Part shown: positions 25,086 to 34,232 of the stretch, piece by piece
Numbering within the stretch: the first letter of the stretch is position 1
How the letters are laid out: the number at the start of each line of letters is the position of its first letter
The notes under the pieces: model-generated
The model's input: only the letters and a program-made list of their open reading frames with translations
What the model was told of the DNA's origin: nothing
Database searches by the model: none
DNA from: Acidobacteriota bacterium
GTDB taxonomy: Bacteria > Acidobacteriota > Terriglobia > Acidiferrales > UBA7541
Direction of reading: 5' to 3'
DNA: 64,000 nucleotides
Assembly: GCA_021818865.1 (NCBI GenBank)
Contig: JAKASX010000007.1
Span: 1-64,000 of the forward strand
Translations under genes and position numbers: made by a program

Positions 25086-26141
25086 TTAGTAGGGGGCGTA
25101 ATAGCCGGCGCGGGTGAGGACTTTGTATTTCTTCGGCGTAGTTTCCAGTTTGATTTTCCGGTACGTGCCGTCGCGTCTGGCGTCGGTGGGGTAGTAGCCG
25201 ATCACGTACTGGCTGCGCAATTCCTCGGCCAGTTCCCTAAAGGCGCGGTCCAGTTGGCTGCCGCTCCGCGCCGGAATCAGCCGGCCGCCGGTTTCTTTGG
25301 TGAGTTTCTCCGCCACGCCGCGGCCGAAATAGCCGAGATAGCCGTATTCGCTGGGCTCGGCGGCCAGCACCACGTGTACCACCGTATCGGTCTTTTGCGC
25401 CGCCTCAATCGCCTGATCGAGCGTGTAGTGGCTGCCGTAATCCTGCGCGTCGGTCAGCGCGATGATCGCCTTGCGCCCGGCTTCCTGCGAGAGCTTGTCC
25501 TCGCACGTCAGATAGACCGCGTCGTAGAAATGCGTGCCGTTCGGGCCTGAGGGGACCGTTCCCGGCGTACCCATGTCCGGCGCCGGACCGCCGGCGTTGA
25601 TTCGCGTGTGTTCGATCGCCTCGTCGAGGACATGGCGGTCGTTCGTGAAATCGGCCAGCATATTCACGCCGAAATCGAACCCGACCACCATCGCCAGATC
25701 CCGCGGCGTGAGGATCTTCCGCAGAAATTCCTCGGCCGCGTCCTGCTCGCCCGGGAGCAGGTCCATTTGGCTTCCGCTGGTATCGATCAGGAGCGCGATG
25801 GTCAGCGGCAGGTTTTTCGAGAGGTTGAAATAAGCGATTTTCTGCTCGACGCCGTTCTCGTAGACCTTGAAATTGTCTTTCGTCAGGTTGGTGACGAGTT
25901 CGCCGTTCTTTTCGCGGACAGTCGCGTAGAGGTGGACCAAACCGACCTGCACCCGCAGTTGACCCGGCGCCTGTGGTATGAGCACCGGCTTTTGCGGCTT
26001 GGTCTTTTGCGGGGGTATGGTCGCAGGCTGAATCGGGCCGGCCTGCTGGGCGCGCAAGGATCCCGGCGCGAGACCGACCAGGGCGGCTGCAAAGAGGAAA
26101 CTCAGAACAAACCGCAGGTTGCGAACTTTCAAGGTTGCGAT
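25086..26141 (-). CDS. Secreted VWA-domain protein (acidobacterial VWFA-related type)
   Basis: Exported protein of about 351 residues. After the signal peptide ('LKVRNLRFVLSFLFAAALVG...SLRAQQ') and a proline-rich linker comes 'ATVREKNGELVTNLTKDNFKVYENG', the strand block typical of acidobacterial VWFA-related proteins, then a von Willebrand A domain with MIDAS 'LLIDTSGSQMD', and 'DAVYLTCEDKL', 'ALTDAQDYGS'. It ends 'YVIGYYPTD..RDGTYRKIKLE', a closing beta domain. Such proteins are common and uncharacterised; metal-dependent adhesion is inferred. Start: GAAGGGGAG stands six bases before ATC at 26141, which would give 'M-A-T-L-K-V-R-N'. The nearest standard codon is TTG at 26132; ATG at 26237 would leave a 40-residue basic extension before the signal core. 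Confidence 0.82.
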   Translation of the reverse strand: MATLKVRNLRFVLSFLFAAALVGLAPGSLRAQQAGPIQPATIPPQKTKPQKPVLIPQAPGQLRVQVGLVHLYATVREKNGELVTNLTKDNFKVYENGVEQKIAYFNLSKNLPLTIALLIDTSGSQMDLLPGEQDAAEEFLRKILTPRDLAMVVGFDFGVNMLADFTNDRHVLDEAIEHTRINAGGPAPDMGTPGTVPSGPNGTHFYDAVYLTCEDKLSQEAGRKAIIALTDAQDYGSHYTLDQAIEAAQKTDTVVHVVLAAEPSEYGYLGYFGRGVAEKLTKETGGRLIPARSGSQLDRAFRELAEELRSQYVIGYYPTDARRDGTYRKIKLETTPKKYKVLTRAGYYAPY

Positions 26142-26354
26142 GGCAAGCTCCCCTTCCCGCCGATTCGTACGATGCGCCGCCAAGCTGGCGCGATGCCTCC
26201 GACGGCTCCCGCCGACGGTGCCGCGGTCTGCGAGCATAGGGAACCCTGCCGTTGCTATCCATCCATAGCGGGAGTCCAATGCTTCCACGGCCTTCTTATA
26301 TGAAACCCCACGCCGACAAACCGGGCAAGCGGCTTCCCGGGCGCGACAGACGCT

Positions 26355-28013
26355 TTACGACGCGCTTTTTTCCTGGCAAAGCTCTTCCATCAGTCCCTGT
26401 CGGTGCTTGATTGCCATCGCGTCGATCCGGCTGAGGCTCACCGCGTAGCCCGCGAGCGCCAGCGCCGCGAGCACGAGAAACGCCCACGCCACCACGGCTG
26501 GCCTTCGCGCCACATCCCCGATGATAAAAACGGTGACGGACGTCCCGATCAGCAATCCTTGCGTCATGAATCCCGCCAGCATTGCCATCCCCGGCGGGCC
26601 ATTTCGGCGGCGAAATGTTCCGAACTCCATCCGGTTGGGAAACGAGAGCGAAATCACGTTACCGATGGCCAAGCTCGTCAGCAGCGCGTAAGCCGCCGCC
26701 AAAAACGTGACGCCGACCATCGGCCAACTTGGAGGACCCGCGGCCCAGCGCACGCACAGCCACAGCAGGAGAACGTCCAGCAACGTTGCCGTCGCCTGGC
26801 ACAGATTTTTTCCCAGCACGACCTGACGGAATTTGACCGGCGCCATCAGCAGAAACCGCACGCCCGTGCCGTCGTAGCCGAGGTTGTTAAAAAACCAGTT
26901 CATCTCCATCAGGAACAGGTAGGCCAAGGCGATCGGAAACGCGAACGCGCGATGTTTCGCGAGAAAACCTTGCTGTCCCCGGTCCGTCAAGAAGAGAAGC
27001 ACGAGAAAGGCGGGCAGCAGCAGTTGGAGAAGCACCTGCCAGTTCCGCAGCGTGTATCGCGTTTCCCGCTCGAAAACCGCGGCCACCACCGTAGAGCGCC
27101 ACGGCAGCCGCGCCAAGCCGTGAAGTTTCGTTGCCGCGACACCGCGGCCGGCCGTCGCCGAAAGGCTCGGCGCTTCGCTCAAATTTTCGCCGCGGAACTG
27201 CGCCGCAAGGCGCAGGTGCAGCAGCCAGAAAAAGGCCAGCGCGTAAACGCCCACCAGCGCGAGACCGGCGACAGCCTTCACCGCCTCGCCCGCCAATCCT
27301 CCGGCCATCGCCAGACCGACGAGGCCCGGCGGCAGCGCCCGCGCCGCGGTAAACAGCGGCCCGATCCAGCGCGCCCCTTGGCCGGGCCGAACGTTGTTCG
27401 CAAGGCGCGGCACTACGAAATTCACGGTCAGAATGAGCACCACGAACACCAGACCGAAAATCTCGCGCGATCTACGCTGCGCCAGCCATCGGTCCGTCCA
27501 CGTGGAGAACGCGCGCGAGAGAGCCACGTTCATCACCGCGAAAATCAGCGAGGCCGCAAGCACCCACGGCAGTAACGCCGGCCGCGCCACGCCCGCTCCC
27601 GCCGAAAGGCAGATCAGCCAGAAAATCGAAATCACCGCAGCGGGATCGAACAATCCGTAGGCCAGGCTGAGCGCGAAAAAACTCGCGTAGCGCAGGGGAA
27701 ACCGAAGCAGGTCGCTGAAATCGAATTGCGCGCCGCCCGCTCCGGAAAGCAGCGGATACAGCTGCCAGAAAATCAGCACCACCCAGAACAGAGCGCCCAA
27801 CTCCGCGCCCCGGCCGCGCCCCGCGAATTGCCAGGCGACCACCCCGATGGCCCCTCCGCCGCCAAACATCAGCCCGGCCATCATCAGCCACAGCAGAACG
27901 CGCGAAACCGCGTTCAGACGCCCGCGCAGCGTTCGCAGCGAATTGCGAAACAGTTGCCAGCGCAGCAGCAGAATCAGCCCGATCTGCTCGCGAACGCGCG
28001 GAACGCCGCTCAT
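26355..28013 (-). CDS. ABC-2-type transporter permease
   Basis: Integral membrane permease of 552 residues with about 12-14 hydrophobic helices, for example 'VLLWLMMAGLMFGGGGAIGVVAW', 'IFGLVFVVLILTVNFVV', 'LLQLLLPAFLVLLFLT' and the C-terminal helices around 'VVAWAFLVLAALALAGYAVSL'. Such large two-half permeases form exporters with a separate ATPase. Its ATG overlaps the stop of the ATPase gene (ATGA), proving partnership. Substrate unknown; exporters of this shape in Acidobacteriota are commonly unannotated. It ends 223 bases before the VWA gene on the same strand. Confidence 0.85.
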   Translation of the reverse strand: MSGVPRVREQIGLILLLRWQLFRNSLRTLRGRLNAVSRVLLWLMMAGLMFGGGGAIGVVAWQFAGRGRGAELGALFWVVLIFWQLYPLLSGAGGAQFDFSDLLRFPLRYASFFALSLAYGLFDPAAVISIFWLICLSAGAGVARPALLPWVLAASLIFAVMNVALSRAFSTWTDRWLAQRRSREIFGLVFVVLILTVNFVVPRLANNVRPGQGARWIGPLFTAARALPPGLVGLAMAGGLAGEAVKAVAGLALVGVYALAFFWLLHLRLAAQFRGENLSEAPSLSATAGRGVAATKLHGLARLPWRSTVVAAVFERETRYTLRNWQVLLQLLLPAFLVLLFLTDRGQQGFLAKHRAFAFPIALAYLFLMEMNWFFNNLGYDGTGVRFLLMAPVKFRQVVLGKNLCQATATLLDVLLLWLCVRWAAGPPSWPMVGVTFLAAAYALLTSLAIGNVISLSFPNRMEFGTFRRRNGPPGMAMLAGFMTQGLLIGTSVTVFIIGDVARRPAVVAWAFLVLAALALAGYAVSLSRIDAMAIKHRQGLMEELCQEKSAS

Positions 28014-28846
28014 CCCAGCCAGCTCAGTTCCTCGCCGGTTCCGCGGCTGCCGCCGACGATGTCCAGGAAAATCTGTTCGAGCGTCAGCTTGTCTCCGGCC
28101 GCCTGCGTTTCGCCCACATCCGCGGCGCGATGCGCCACCACGCCCGCACGCAATTCCTCGAGCGAACCCTGCGCCACCAGCTTGCCGCGATGAATGATCG
28201 CCACGTGGCTGCACAGCCGCTCGACGATTTCCAGCACATGCGAAGTGAGGAAAATCGTCGCGCCTCGCGCGATCATCCTTTGCAGCATCGCTTTCAGCGA
28301 GCCGGCCGCGATCGCGTCGATTCCCTCGAACGGCTCGTCCAGAAACAGCACCTTCGGCGCGTGAATCACCGCCGCGGCCATCGCCAGCTTTTTTTTCATG
28401 CCGTGCGAAAGATCGGCCACCAGCGATTTCCGGTGATCGGCCAGTTGCATGAACTCCAAGAGCTCTTCGGCCCGCTGACTCGCGGTTTGCGGGTCCAGCC
28501 CGTACATTCGCCCGGCGAAATTCAGGTATTCGGACGGCGTCAGCCGGTCGAAAAGCGCCAGGCCCTCCGGCACCACGCCGATCTGGCTTTTCACGGCGAC
28601 CGCGTTCGCTTCGAAATCCAGCTGCAGGATGCGGATGCGCCCGGCCGTGGGTTCCAGCAGCCCGGTGAGCATCTTGATCATCGTGGATTTGCCCGCGCCG
28701 TTCGGCCCGAGAAAACCGAAAAATTGTCCGCTATCCACGCGCAAATCTACGCCGTCCACCGCTACGAGTTTGCCGAACCGGCGCGTCAATCCCTCGGTTT
28801 CAATCGCGGCCAGTCCGTTCGCCGGCGTCATGTTTTCCATTGCCAT
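28010..28846 (-). CDS. ABC transporter ATP-binding protein
   Basis: Cytoplasmic ATPase of 278 residues. Walker A 'GPNGAGKST', signature 'LSHGMKKKLAMAAA' (variant of LSGGQ, usual for ABC-2 exporters), Walker B 'VLFLDEPFEGID', D-loop after it and 'TSHVLEIVERLCSHVAII' H-loop are all present. The C-terminal extension 'LTLEQIFLDIVGG' is typical of the CcmA/NatA-like exporter ATPases. Translationally coupled with the permease. Start ATG at 28846; another ATG lies three codons in. Confidence 0.93.
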   Translation of the reverse strand: MAMENMTPANGLAAIETEGLTRRFGKLVAVDGVDLRVDSGQFFGFLGPNGAGKSTMIKMLTGLLEPTAGRIRILQLDFEANAVAVKSQIGVVPEGLALFDRLTPSEYLNFAGRMYGLDPQTASQRAEELLEFMQLADHRKSLVADLSHGMKKKLAMAAAVIHAPKVLFLDEPFEGIDAIAAGSLKAMLQRMIARGATIFLTSHVLEIVERLCSHVAIIHRGKLVAQGSLEELRAGVVAHRAADVGETQAAGDKLTLEQIFLDIVGGSRGTGEELSWLG

Positions 28847-28895
28847 CGCGCCTCTGGTCGTCTGGTCTCCGCCAGTCGTTTCGTTGCCTCGCCGC

Positions 28896-31800
28896 TCATT
28901 CTTCGGCCGCCACGGCGGGTCGCGTCGTTGCCGCTTCCGCGCTTTCCTGCGCGGCCGGGCGAATCGCCACCAGTTGCTCGTGCGCCGGGCAGAGCGGCTG
29001 GAAATCGCAGAAGCTGCAATGCCAGCCCGGCTGCGGATCGAATTGCGCCGCGCGGATTCGCCCGGCGGTTTCGATCGCTTTCTGCCGCGCTTCGTTCAAA
29101 TCGGCGACATCGCGCGTGGTTTCGAGGCGCACATTCGCGGAAAGGTACCAAAGCACCAGGCGTTCCGGCTCGAGTTCCAGCGCTTCGCGCGCGGCCAGCG
29201 CGTAAAGGCTCAATTGCAGGTCCTTGTCGACTTCCTTTTGTTTTTTCGGCGCGCCCGTCTTGTAATCCACCACCTCGACGCGCTTCGATCGCTCGGAGCC
29301 GCCCAGCCGGTTCAGCTGATCGATTCTGCCGGTAATCACGACGTTTCCTTCGATCGGCAGTTCGAACCGTTTTTCCTGATGCATCACGTCCGGCGCGTGC
29401 GCCAGGTAGCTTTCGCGAAACGTCTTGAGCTGCTCCAGGCCCGCTTTCCGGTAAAGTTCTTCCTGATACTCGTCGTCGTATTTCCCTGCCGGCCATTCGC
29501 GCGCGTAAATGGTTTCGAGTTCCTCCATCGGCATCGGCAGTCCCTTGCGAACGCCGGCGACGAATTGCTGGATCGTGGTGTGCATCAGGTTGCCGAACGT
29601 CATCGCCGCACTCGGACCGCCGCGCAATGTCCATCCCTTTTCAAACGCGAATTTCAGCGGGCACGCCAGATACGTTTCGATCGCCGTCGGCGAAAGCTCC
29701 AGCGGCTCCGGAATCGGCGGATGGTACGCGTCCGCCCACACGGCGATCCGCGACCACGCGCGTGAGTCCTGCCGCGCGGGATCGAGGAGGGCGGGCGAGG
29801 CGGGATCGGAGGGCAAACCCTCGACGGCCAGGCCTTCGCGCGCCGGCTTTATTTTTGGCGCCAGTTGTTCGACGTCGCGCGCCTGAATCTGCGGATGGGA
29901 CAAAAAATCGTCGAGGAACGGCGAAGGTTTCACCTTTGGAGTGACGACCGCGGTCAGTGTAAGTCGCTCGCGCGCCCGCGTCAGCGCCACGTAAAACAGC
30001 CGCCGCTCCTCTTGAATATGAAAATCCCCCACCGGCTTCGCTTCCTTCATCAAATCCGCCGGAAATTCCAGCACCGGGCGCCGCTTGTCCGCCGGAAACG
30101 AGCGCCGCGACATCCGCATCACGAAGACGTGCCCGAATTCCAGTCCCTTGGCTCCGTGCACCGTCATTAGCTGCACCGCGTCCGGCGCTTCCTGCTCCTC
30201 CAGATGGATCGGCTCGCCCTTTTCGAAATGGAAATCGAGGTATTCGAGAAAATCGTGCAAATTCCTTGCATCCGGCTCCGCTTTCTTTTCCCATTCGCTG
30301 GCGAATTTCAAAAATCGCTTCAGATACAGCTCGTCCGCGCTCGACGGCACGAGTTGCAGATCCAGTTCCTCCACCAGCGCCTTCAGCAGCGCCGTGGCCG
30401 CCAGGTTGTGCGCCAGGCGCGCCATGCCGGCGATCATCCGTCCGAGTTCGCGCCCGCGTTCCGGCTCCGATGGCAGATCGAGCGAAGCCGCCAGTTCGTC
30501 GAGCAGATGCCGGTGATTTTTCCCCGCGCGCTCGGAAAGCCTCGCCAGATCCTCCGGCCGGAATCCCCAATACGGCGCGGCCGCCACGCGCGCAAACGAA
30601 ATGTCGTCGCTGGAATTTGCAATCAGGCGCAGATACGCGATCAGGTCGCGGACCAGCGTGTTCGAAAGGATCGAAAGCTTGCGAATCACAAACGGGATTC
30701 GCCGCCGCGCCAGTTCCCGCACCAGCAGATCGCGATGATTGTGCTTCCGGTACAGCGCGGCGAACCCTCCCCACGCGCGGCCCGCTCCGTGTTCGCGGTC
30801 GATTTCCGCGGCGATCCATTGCGCTTCGGCTTCGGGCGACGTAAATTCCACCACGCGCACGCGCGGGCCTTCGCCGTTCGGCGTTTCCAGGCGCTTGCCG
30901 GGCAGGAAGCGGTCTTTGTTCTGCACGATCACTTCGCCGGCCACGCGCAGAATCCGCTGCGTGGACCGGTAATTCTCGTTCAACTGCAGAAGCGATTTCG
31001 GCTTGCCCGCCGGTGCGAGGAAAAATTGGCGGAAACGGTCGAAGCTCGCGAAGGAAGCGCCGCGGAAACGGTAAATCGCCTGATCGTCGTCGCCGACAAC
31101 GAAAATATTCCGCTCGCGTCCCACCAGGTGCCGCAGCAGCTCGATCTGGGCGATGTTCGTGTCCTGGAATTCGTCCACCAATATGTAGCGGAAGCGCTCG
31201 GAAAGCTGGTCGCGCAGCGCCCGGTCCTGCCGCAGCTTGCGTTCGGCTTCGAGGATCATCGAGCCGAAGGTCAACGCGCGCCGCTCGCGCAACAGGCGGT
31301 CGCTCACCCGGTACGCCCGCGCGATTTCCCGCTGCCGCTCGTTCTCCTCTTCGCGCTCGGCAGCGTCCTCTGGTGGCAGCGAGCTTCGCTCCGCTTCCAG
31401 TTTTCGCTCGAGCGCCCGAACGTACGCGTCGTAATCGTCCGGCGTCACGAGTTCGTCCTGGCAGCGCGAAAAGAATTTCAAAAAATCATTCAGAATATGC
31501 GCGGGATCGTGCAGCTTCAGGTAGCGTTCCAGCGCGAGCAGCCGCAGATTCCGCCGGAGCAGAATCCAATGGTCCATATCCTCGATCGGGTCGAGGTCCG
31601 GTTCGGTCGGCTTCAGGATGACGTTCAGGCAGAACGAATGAAACGTTCCCAGGCAGATATCGCGCGCGCGTTCGCCGGCCGTCCGCACCACGCGGTGCTT
31701 CATTTCCGCCGCCGCTTTGTCGGTGAAGGTCAGCCCGAGGATGTTTTCGCCGGAAAGCTGGGGATTTTCTTCGAGCAGCCGGCGGATGCGCTCGGTGATG

Positions 31801-31916
31801 ACGCGCGTTTTCCCGGTTCCCGCTCCGGCGACGACGAGCAACGGTCCCTCGTCATGCTCGACCGCTTCTTTCTGTCGAGGATTCAGTTTCAGCGTGGCGC
31901 GCGTTCGCTCAGGCAT
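28896..31916 (-). CDS. UvrD/Rep-like DNA helicase with C-terminal RecB-type PD-(D/E)XK nuclease (AdnB/AddA-like)
   Basis: A 1006-residue SF1A helicase-nuclease for processing DNA ends. Motif I 'VVAGAGTGKTRVI' near residue 30, 'GLTFTDKAAAEMK' (Ia), 'YILVDEFQDTNIAQIELL' (II), 'VVGDDDQAIYRFRGA' (III), 'QLNENYRSTQRIL' (IV), 'VQLMTVHGAKGLEFGHVFV' (V) and 'RLFYVALTRARERL' (VI) are in order. The nuclease domain follows, with 'EVVDYKTG' (D884, K886), and cysteines for a possible Fe-S cluster: 'YLACPLKF' upstream and 'CSFCDFQPLCP' (C967, C970, C976). This is the architecture of AdnB or AddB-like partners, which normally work with a second subunit; none is adjacent. Start ATG at 31916. Confidence 0.92.
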   Translation of the reverse strand: MPERTRATLKLNPRQKEAVEHDEGPLLVVAGAGTGKTRVITERIRRLLEENPQLSGENILGLTFTDKAAAEMKHRVVRTAGERARDICLGTFHSFCLNVILKPTEPDLDPIEDMDHWILLRRNLRLLALERYLKLHDPAHILNDFLKFFSRCQDELVTPDDYDAYVRALERKLEAERSSLPPEDAAEREEENERQREIARAYRVSDRLLRERRALTFGSMILEAERKLRQDRALRDQLSERFRYILVDEFQDTNIAQIELLRHLVGRERNIFVVGDDDQAIYRFRGASFASFDRFRQFFLAPAGKPKSLLQLNENYRSTQRILRVAGEVIVQNKDRFLPGKRLETPNGEGPRVRVVEFTSPEAEAQWIAAEIDREHGAGRAWGGFAALYRKHNHRDLLVRELARRRIPFVIRKLSILSNTLVRDLIAYLRLIANSSDDISFARVAAAPYWGFRPEDLARLSERAGKNHRHLLDELAASLDLPSEPERGRELGRMIAGMARLAHNLAATALLKALVEELDLQLVPSSADELYLKRFLKFASEWEKKAEPDARNLHDFLEYLDFHFEKGEPIHLEEQEAPDAVQLMTVHGAKGLEFGHVFVMRMSRRSFPADKRRPVLEFPADLMKEAKPVGDFHIQEERRLFYVALTRARERLTLTAVVTPKVKPSPFLDDFLSHPQIQARDVEQLAPKIKPAREGLAVEGLPSDPASPALLDPARQDSRAWSRIAVWADAYHPPIPEPLELSPTAIETYLACPLKFAFEKGWTLRGGPSAAMTFGNLMHTTIQQFVAGVRKGLPMPMEELETIYAREWPAGKYDDEYQEELYRKAGLEQLKTFRESYLAHAPDVMHQEKRFELPIEGNVVITGRIDQLNRLGGSERSKRVEVVDYKTGAPKKQKEVDKDLQLSLYALAAREALELEPERLVLWYLSANVRLETTRDVADLNEARQKAIETAGRIRAAQFDPQPGWHCSFCDFQPLCPAHEQLVAIRPAAQESAEAATTRPAVAAEE

Positions 31917-32022
31917 CTCCGTGTGCGCTCAAGGTTGCCACAACCCCGCGGCGAAGGAAAAGCGGAAAAGGTGCGTGGCCTGCCGCGGGGTTGCGGGCCA
32001 GTGTGGCGAAAAGCGTTTTCGT

Positions 32023-32409
32023 TCACCACCGGCGCGCCCATCGCGACGGTCGGCCTTGCACCACGCCGCCCAAATACCAGCGCCCTTCGGATTCGTGCGC
32101 GTCGCCGGCTTTTTGGAGCCGCTTCAGCGCCGACCGGGCTCGCTTTGCGTCCCAACCCCATTGCTCGGCCACCTGGAAATCCATCAATCCCACGCCCGCT
32201 CTGCCGCCGCCTTTTTCCAGCGCTTCCCGCGCTTTCTTTTTGTCCCTGTTCCGAGCGTGCCGGATGAGCGCGCGCAGGATTTCCTCGCCCACGGCCAAAC
32301 CCGCAACGCCGGAGCCCGCGATCCAATGCCACGCATGGCCGAACGAGACTGCCACCTGCACCTCCCGGAGCGGCACACCTACGACCGTTTGTAGAACGAG
32401 TGTCCGCAC
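32023..32409 (-). CDS. Small hypothetical protein, possible winged-helix fold
   Basis: Up to 128 residues in a frame between the helicase and the thiolase. The segment '[19 protein letters not shown]' and the end '[25 protein letters not shown]' followed by '[11 protein letters not shown]' looks like helix-turn-helix plus wing. The first start is GTG at 32409 with no Shine-Dalgarno; nearby GTGs lie closer to a GGGAGG. The gene is plausible but unproved. Confidence 0.35.
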   Translation of the reverse strand: MRTLVLQTVVGVPLREVQVAVSFGHAWHWIAGSGVAGLAVGEEILRALIRHARNRDKKKAREALEKGGGRAGVGLMDFQVAEQWGWDAKRARSALKRLQKAGDAHESEGRWYLGGVVQGRPSRWARRW

Positions 32410-32522
32410 AATGCAAGACCCGCTGCGCCACGGGCGGCGCTTTTCGCGGCTTTACCCCGCGTGAAATCGGGGCCTATACTGGCCGTGACAAGCGAAAAGA
32501 GCGTGGGGATGGAAGGAGCGTC

Positions 32523-33704
32523 ATGGAAAAGACGGTCATTTTGAGTGCGGTGCGCACGCCAGTCGGCAAATTCCTCGGAGGTCTCGCGCCGCTTTCGGCG
32601 ACGCAGCTCGGCGCAGTCGCCGTTCGCGCCGCGGTCGAGCGAGCCGGCATCGATCCCAAACAAGTGGATGAAATCATCATGGGCAACGTCCTCGCCGCCG
32701 GGCTCGGCCAGAATCCGGCGCGGCAGGCGGGGCTCGGCGGCGGCCTCGATCCCCGCGTGGCGGCGATGACGATCAACAAAGTCTGCGGCTCGGGCCTGAA
32801 AGCCGCCGCGCTCGCCGATCAGGCGATTCGGCTTGGCGAAGCGGCTATCGAAGTCGCGGGCGGCATGGAATCGATGTCCAACTCGCCTTATCTCCTGACG
32901 AACGCGCGCACCGGCTATCGCCTGGGTCACGGCGAGGCGATCGATTCGATGATTCACGACGGCTTGTGGGACGTTTATGAAAATTTCCATATGGGCATGA
33001 CCGGCGAACTGGTCGCCGAAAAATACAAAATCTCCCGCGAGGAGCAGGATCGTTTCGCCTTCGACAGCCACCAGAAAGCGGTCGCGGCGGCGAAAGCGGG
33101 TTTCTTCCAGTCGCAGATCGTTCCCGTGGAAATCGCCGGCAAGAAAGGCGAAAAGACCGTTATCGCGAAGGACGAATCCCCGCGTGAGGACACTTCGGTC
33201 GAGGCGCTTGCCAAGCTGAAACCCGTCTTCAAAAAGGATGGCACCGTCACCGCCGGCAACGCGCCGGGCACGAACGACGGCGCCGCGGCGCTGGTTTTGA
33301 CGAGCGAATCGCTGGCGTCGAAACTCGGCAAAACACCCATCGCGCGCGTTGTCGCGCAGGCGACCAGCGGCGTCGAGCCGAAATGGGTGATGATGGCGCC
33401 GGTGCAAGCGGTTGAAAAACTTCTGGCGAAGACCGGCTGGGATCGCGATCGCGACGTCGAACTGGTCGAATTGAACGAGGCGTTTTCCGTGCAGGCGCTC
33501 GCGGTGATGCGCGAATTGCGGCTCGATCCCGCGAAAGTGAACGTGAATGGCGGGGCAGTGGCGATCGGGCATCCGATTGGAGCATCGGGCGCGCGGATTC
33601 TCGTCACGCTGCTGCACGAAATGATTCGCCGCAACGCGAAACGCGGAATCGCCGCGCTTTGCCTCGGCGGCGGGAACGCCGTCGCGCTCGCCGTCGAACG
33701 CTGA
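32523..33704 (+). CDS. Acetyl-CoA C-acetyltransferase (thiolase)
   Basis: Condensing enzyme of 393 residues that joins or cleaves 3-ketoacyl-CoA, in acetoacetyl-CoA synthesis or the last step of beta-oxidation. Active-site residues: C88 in '[11 protein letters not shown]', H350 in '[14 protein letters not shown]' and C380 in '[12 protein letters not shown]' (usual form is CIGGG; the Leu is a mild variant, the catalytic Cys is intact). '[11 protein letters not shown]' and '[13 protein letters not shown]' are also conserved. Length is normal. Start ATG at 32523 follows GGAAGGAGCGTC, an excellent Shine-Dalgarno. It is a single gene here; the 3-hydroxyacyl-CoA dehydrogenase that would precede it in beta-oxidation is 7 kb away. 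Confidence 0.95.
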   Translation: MEKTVILSAVRTPVGKFLGGLAPLSATQLGAVAVRAAVERAGIDPKQVDEIIMGNVLAAGLGQNPARQAGLGGGLDPRVAAMTINKVCGSGLKAAALADQAIRLGEAAIEVAGGMESMSNSPYLLTNARTGYRLGHGEAIDSMIHDGLWDVYENFHMGMTGELVAEKYKISREEQDRFAFDSHQKAVAAAKAGFFQSQIVPVEIAGKKGEKTVIAKDESPREDTSVEALAKLKPVFKKDGTVTAGNAPGTNDGAAALVLTSESLASKLGKTPIARVVAQATSGVEPKWVMMAPVQAVEKLLAKTGWDRDRDVELVELNEAFSVQALAVMRELRLDPAKVNVNGGAVAIGHPIGASGARILVTLLHEMIRRNAKRGIAALCLGGGNAVALAVER

Positions 33705-33740
33705 TCGCGCAGCGGCCTCCTCGCAAATCTCTTGGTAAAC

Positions 33741-33793
33741 GCGGGCCGGGAAGTGTAAAGTGTTTCAAACTTCCAAAGGAACTCCCGGCCCGC
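33741..33793. other. Long-stem hairpin between thiolase and DUF4242 gene
   Basis: Eleven-base perfect inverted repeat GCGGGCCGGGA / TCCCGGCCCGC separated by 31 bases that themselves contain GTTTCAAAC. It begins 37 bases after the thiolase stop and ends 43 bases before the next start. It may be a terminator without T tract or a structured leader. Confidence 0.45.
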
Positions 33794-33836
33794 TTTCAAC
33801 CGATTCGGGCGAGCCGTGCGAACTCAGGAGGCACGG

Positions 33837-34112
33837 ATGCCGAAATTCGTCATCGAGCGCGAAATCCCCGGCGCGGGCGACCTCTCGCCCGAGCAACTCC
33901 ACGCCATTTCCCAGAAATCCTGCGGCGTGCTCCAAAGGCTTGGCCCGCAGATCCAATGGGTGGAAAGTTTCGTGACGCAGGACAAGCTCTATTGCGTCTA
34001 CATCGCCCCGAACGCGGAAATGGTGCGCGAGCACGCGCGCCAGGGCGGTTTTCCCGCCAACCGCATTTCGGAAGTCAAGTCGGTGATCGATCCCACAACC
34101 GCGGAAGAATAA
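33837..34112 (+). CDS. DUF4242-type small protein
   Basis: A 91-residue ferredoxin-fold protein of the DUF4242 (nickel-binding-annotated) family: 'PKFVIEREIPGAGDLSPEQL' at the N-terminus, then 'CGVLQRLGPQIQWVESFVTQDKLYCVYIA', 'REHARQGGFPANRISEVKSVIDP'. The pattern of one conserved Cys, the 'WVESFVT' strand and the terminal 'I.EV..VIDP' is characteristic. Function unknown in the family. The start ATG at 33837 has CAGGAGGCACGG immediately upstream; the frame extends a few codons further but has no second Shine-Dalgarno. Confidence 0.82.
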   Translation: MPKFVIEREIPGAGDLSPEQLHAISQKSCGVLQRLGPQIQWVESFVTQDKLYCVYIAPNAEMVREHARQGGFPANRISEVKSVIDPTTAEE

Positions 34113-34232
34113 CGCACGCCCGAGGCTGCGAAAGGATGCGTGATTTGCCGTGCCGGCAAGACAACGAGGCCGCGCGGAGCCTGGCGGGCAAGGCGTATCT
34201 TCCCGTAGCTTCAAAGGCGCTCTGGTCGAGGC

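Noticed and set aside
30204-32267. 687-codon plus-strand frame over the helicase gene
   Set aside because: Shadow of the helicase; the helicase frame contains all SF1 motifs in order.
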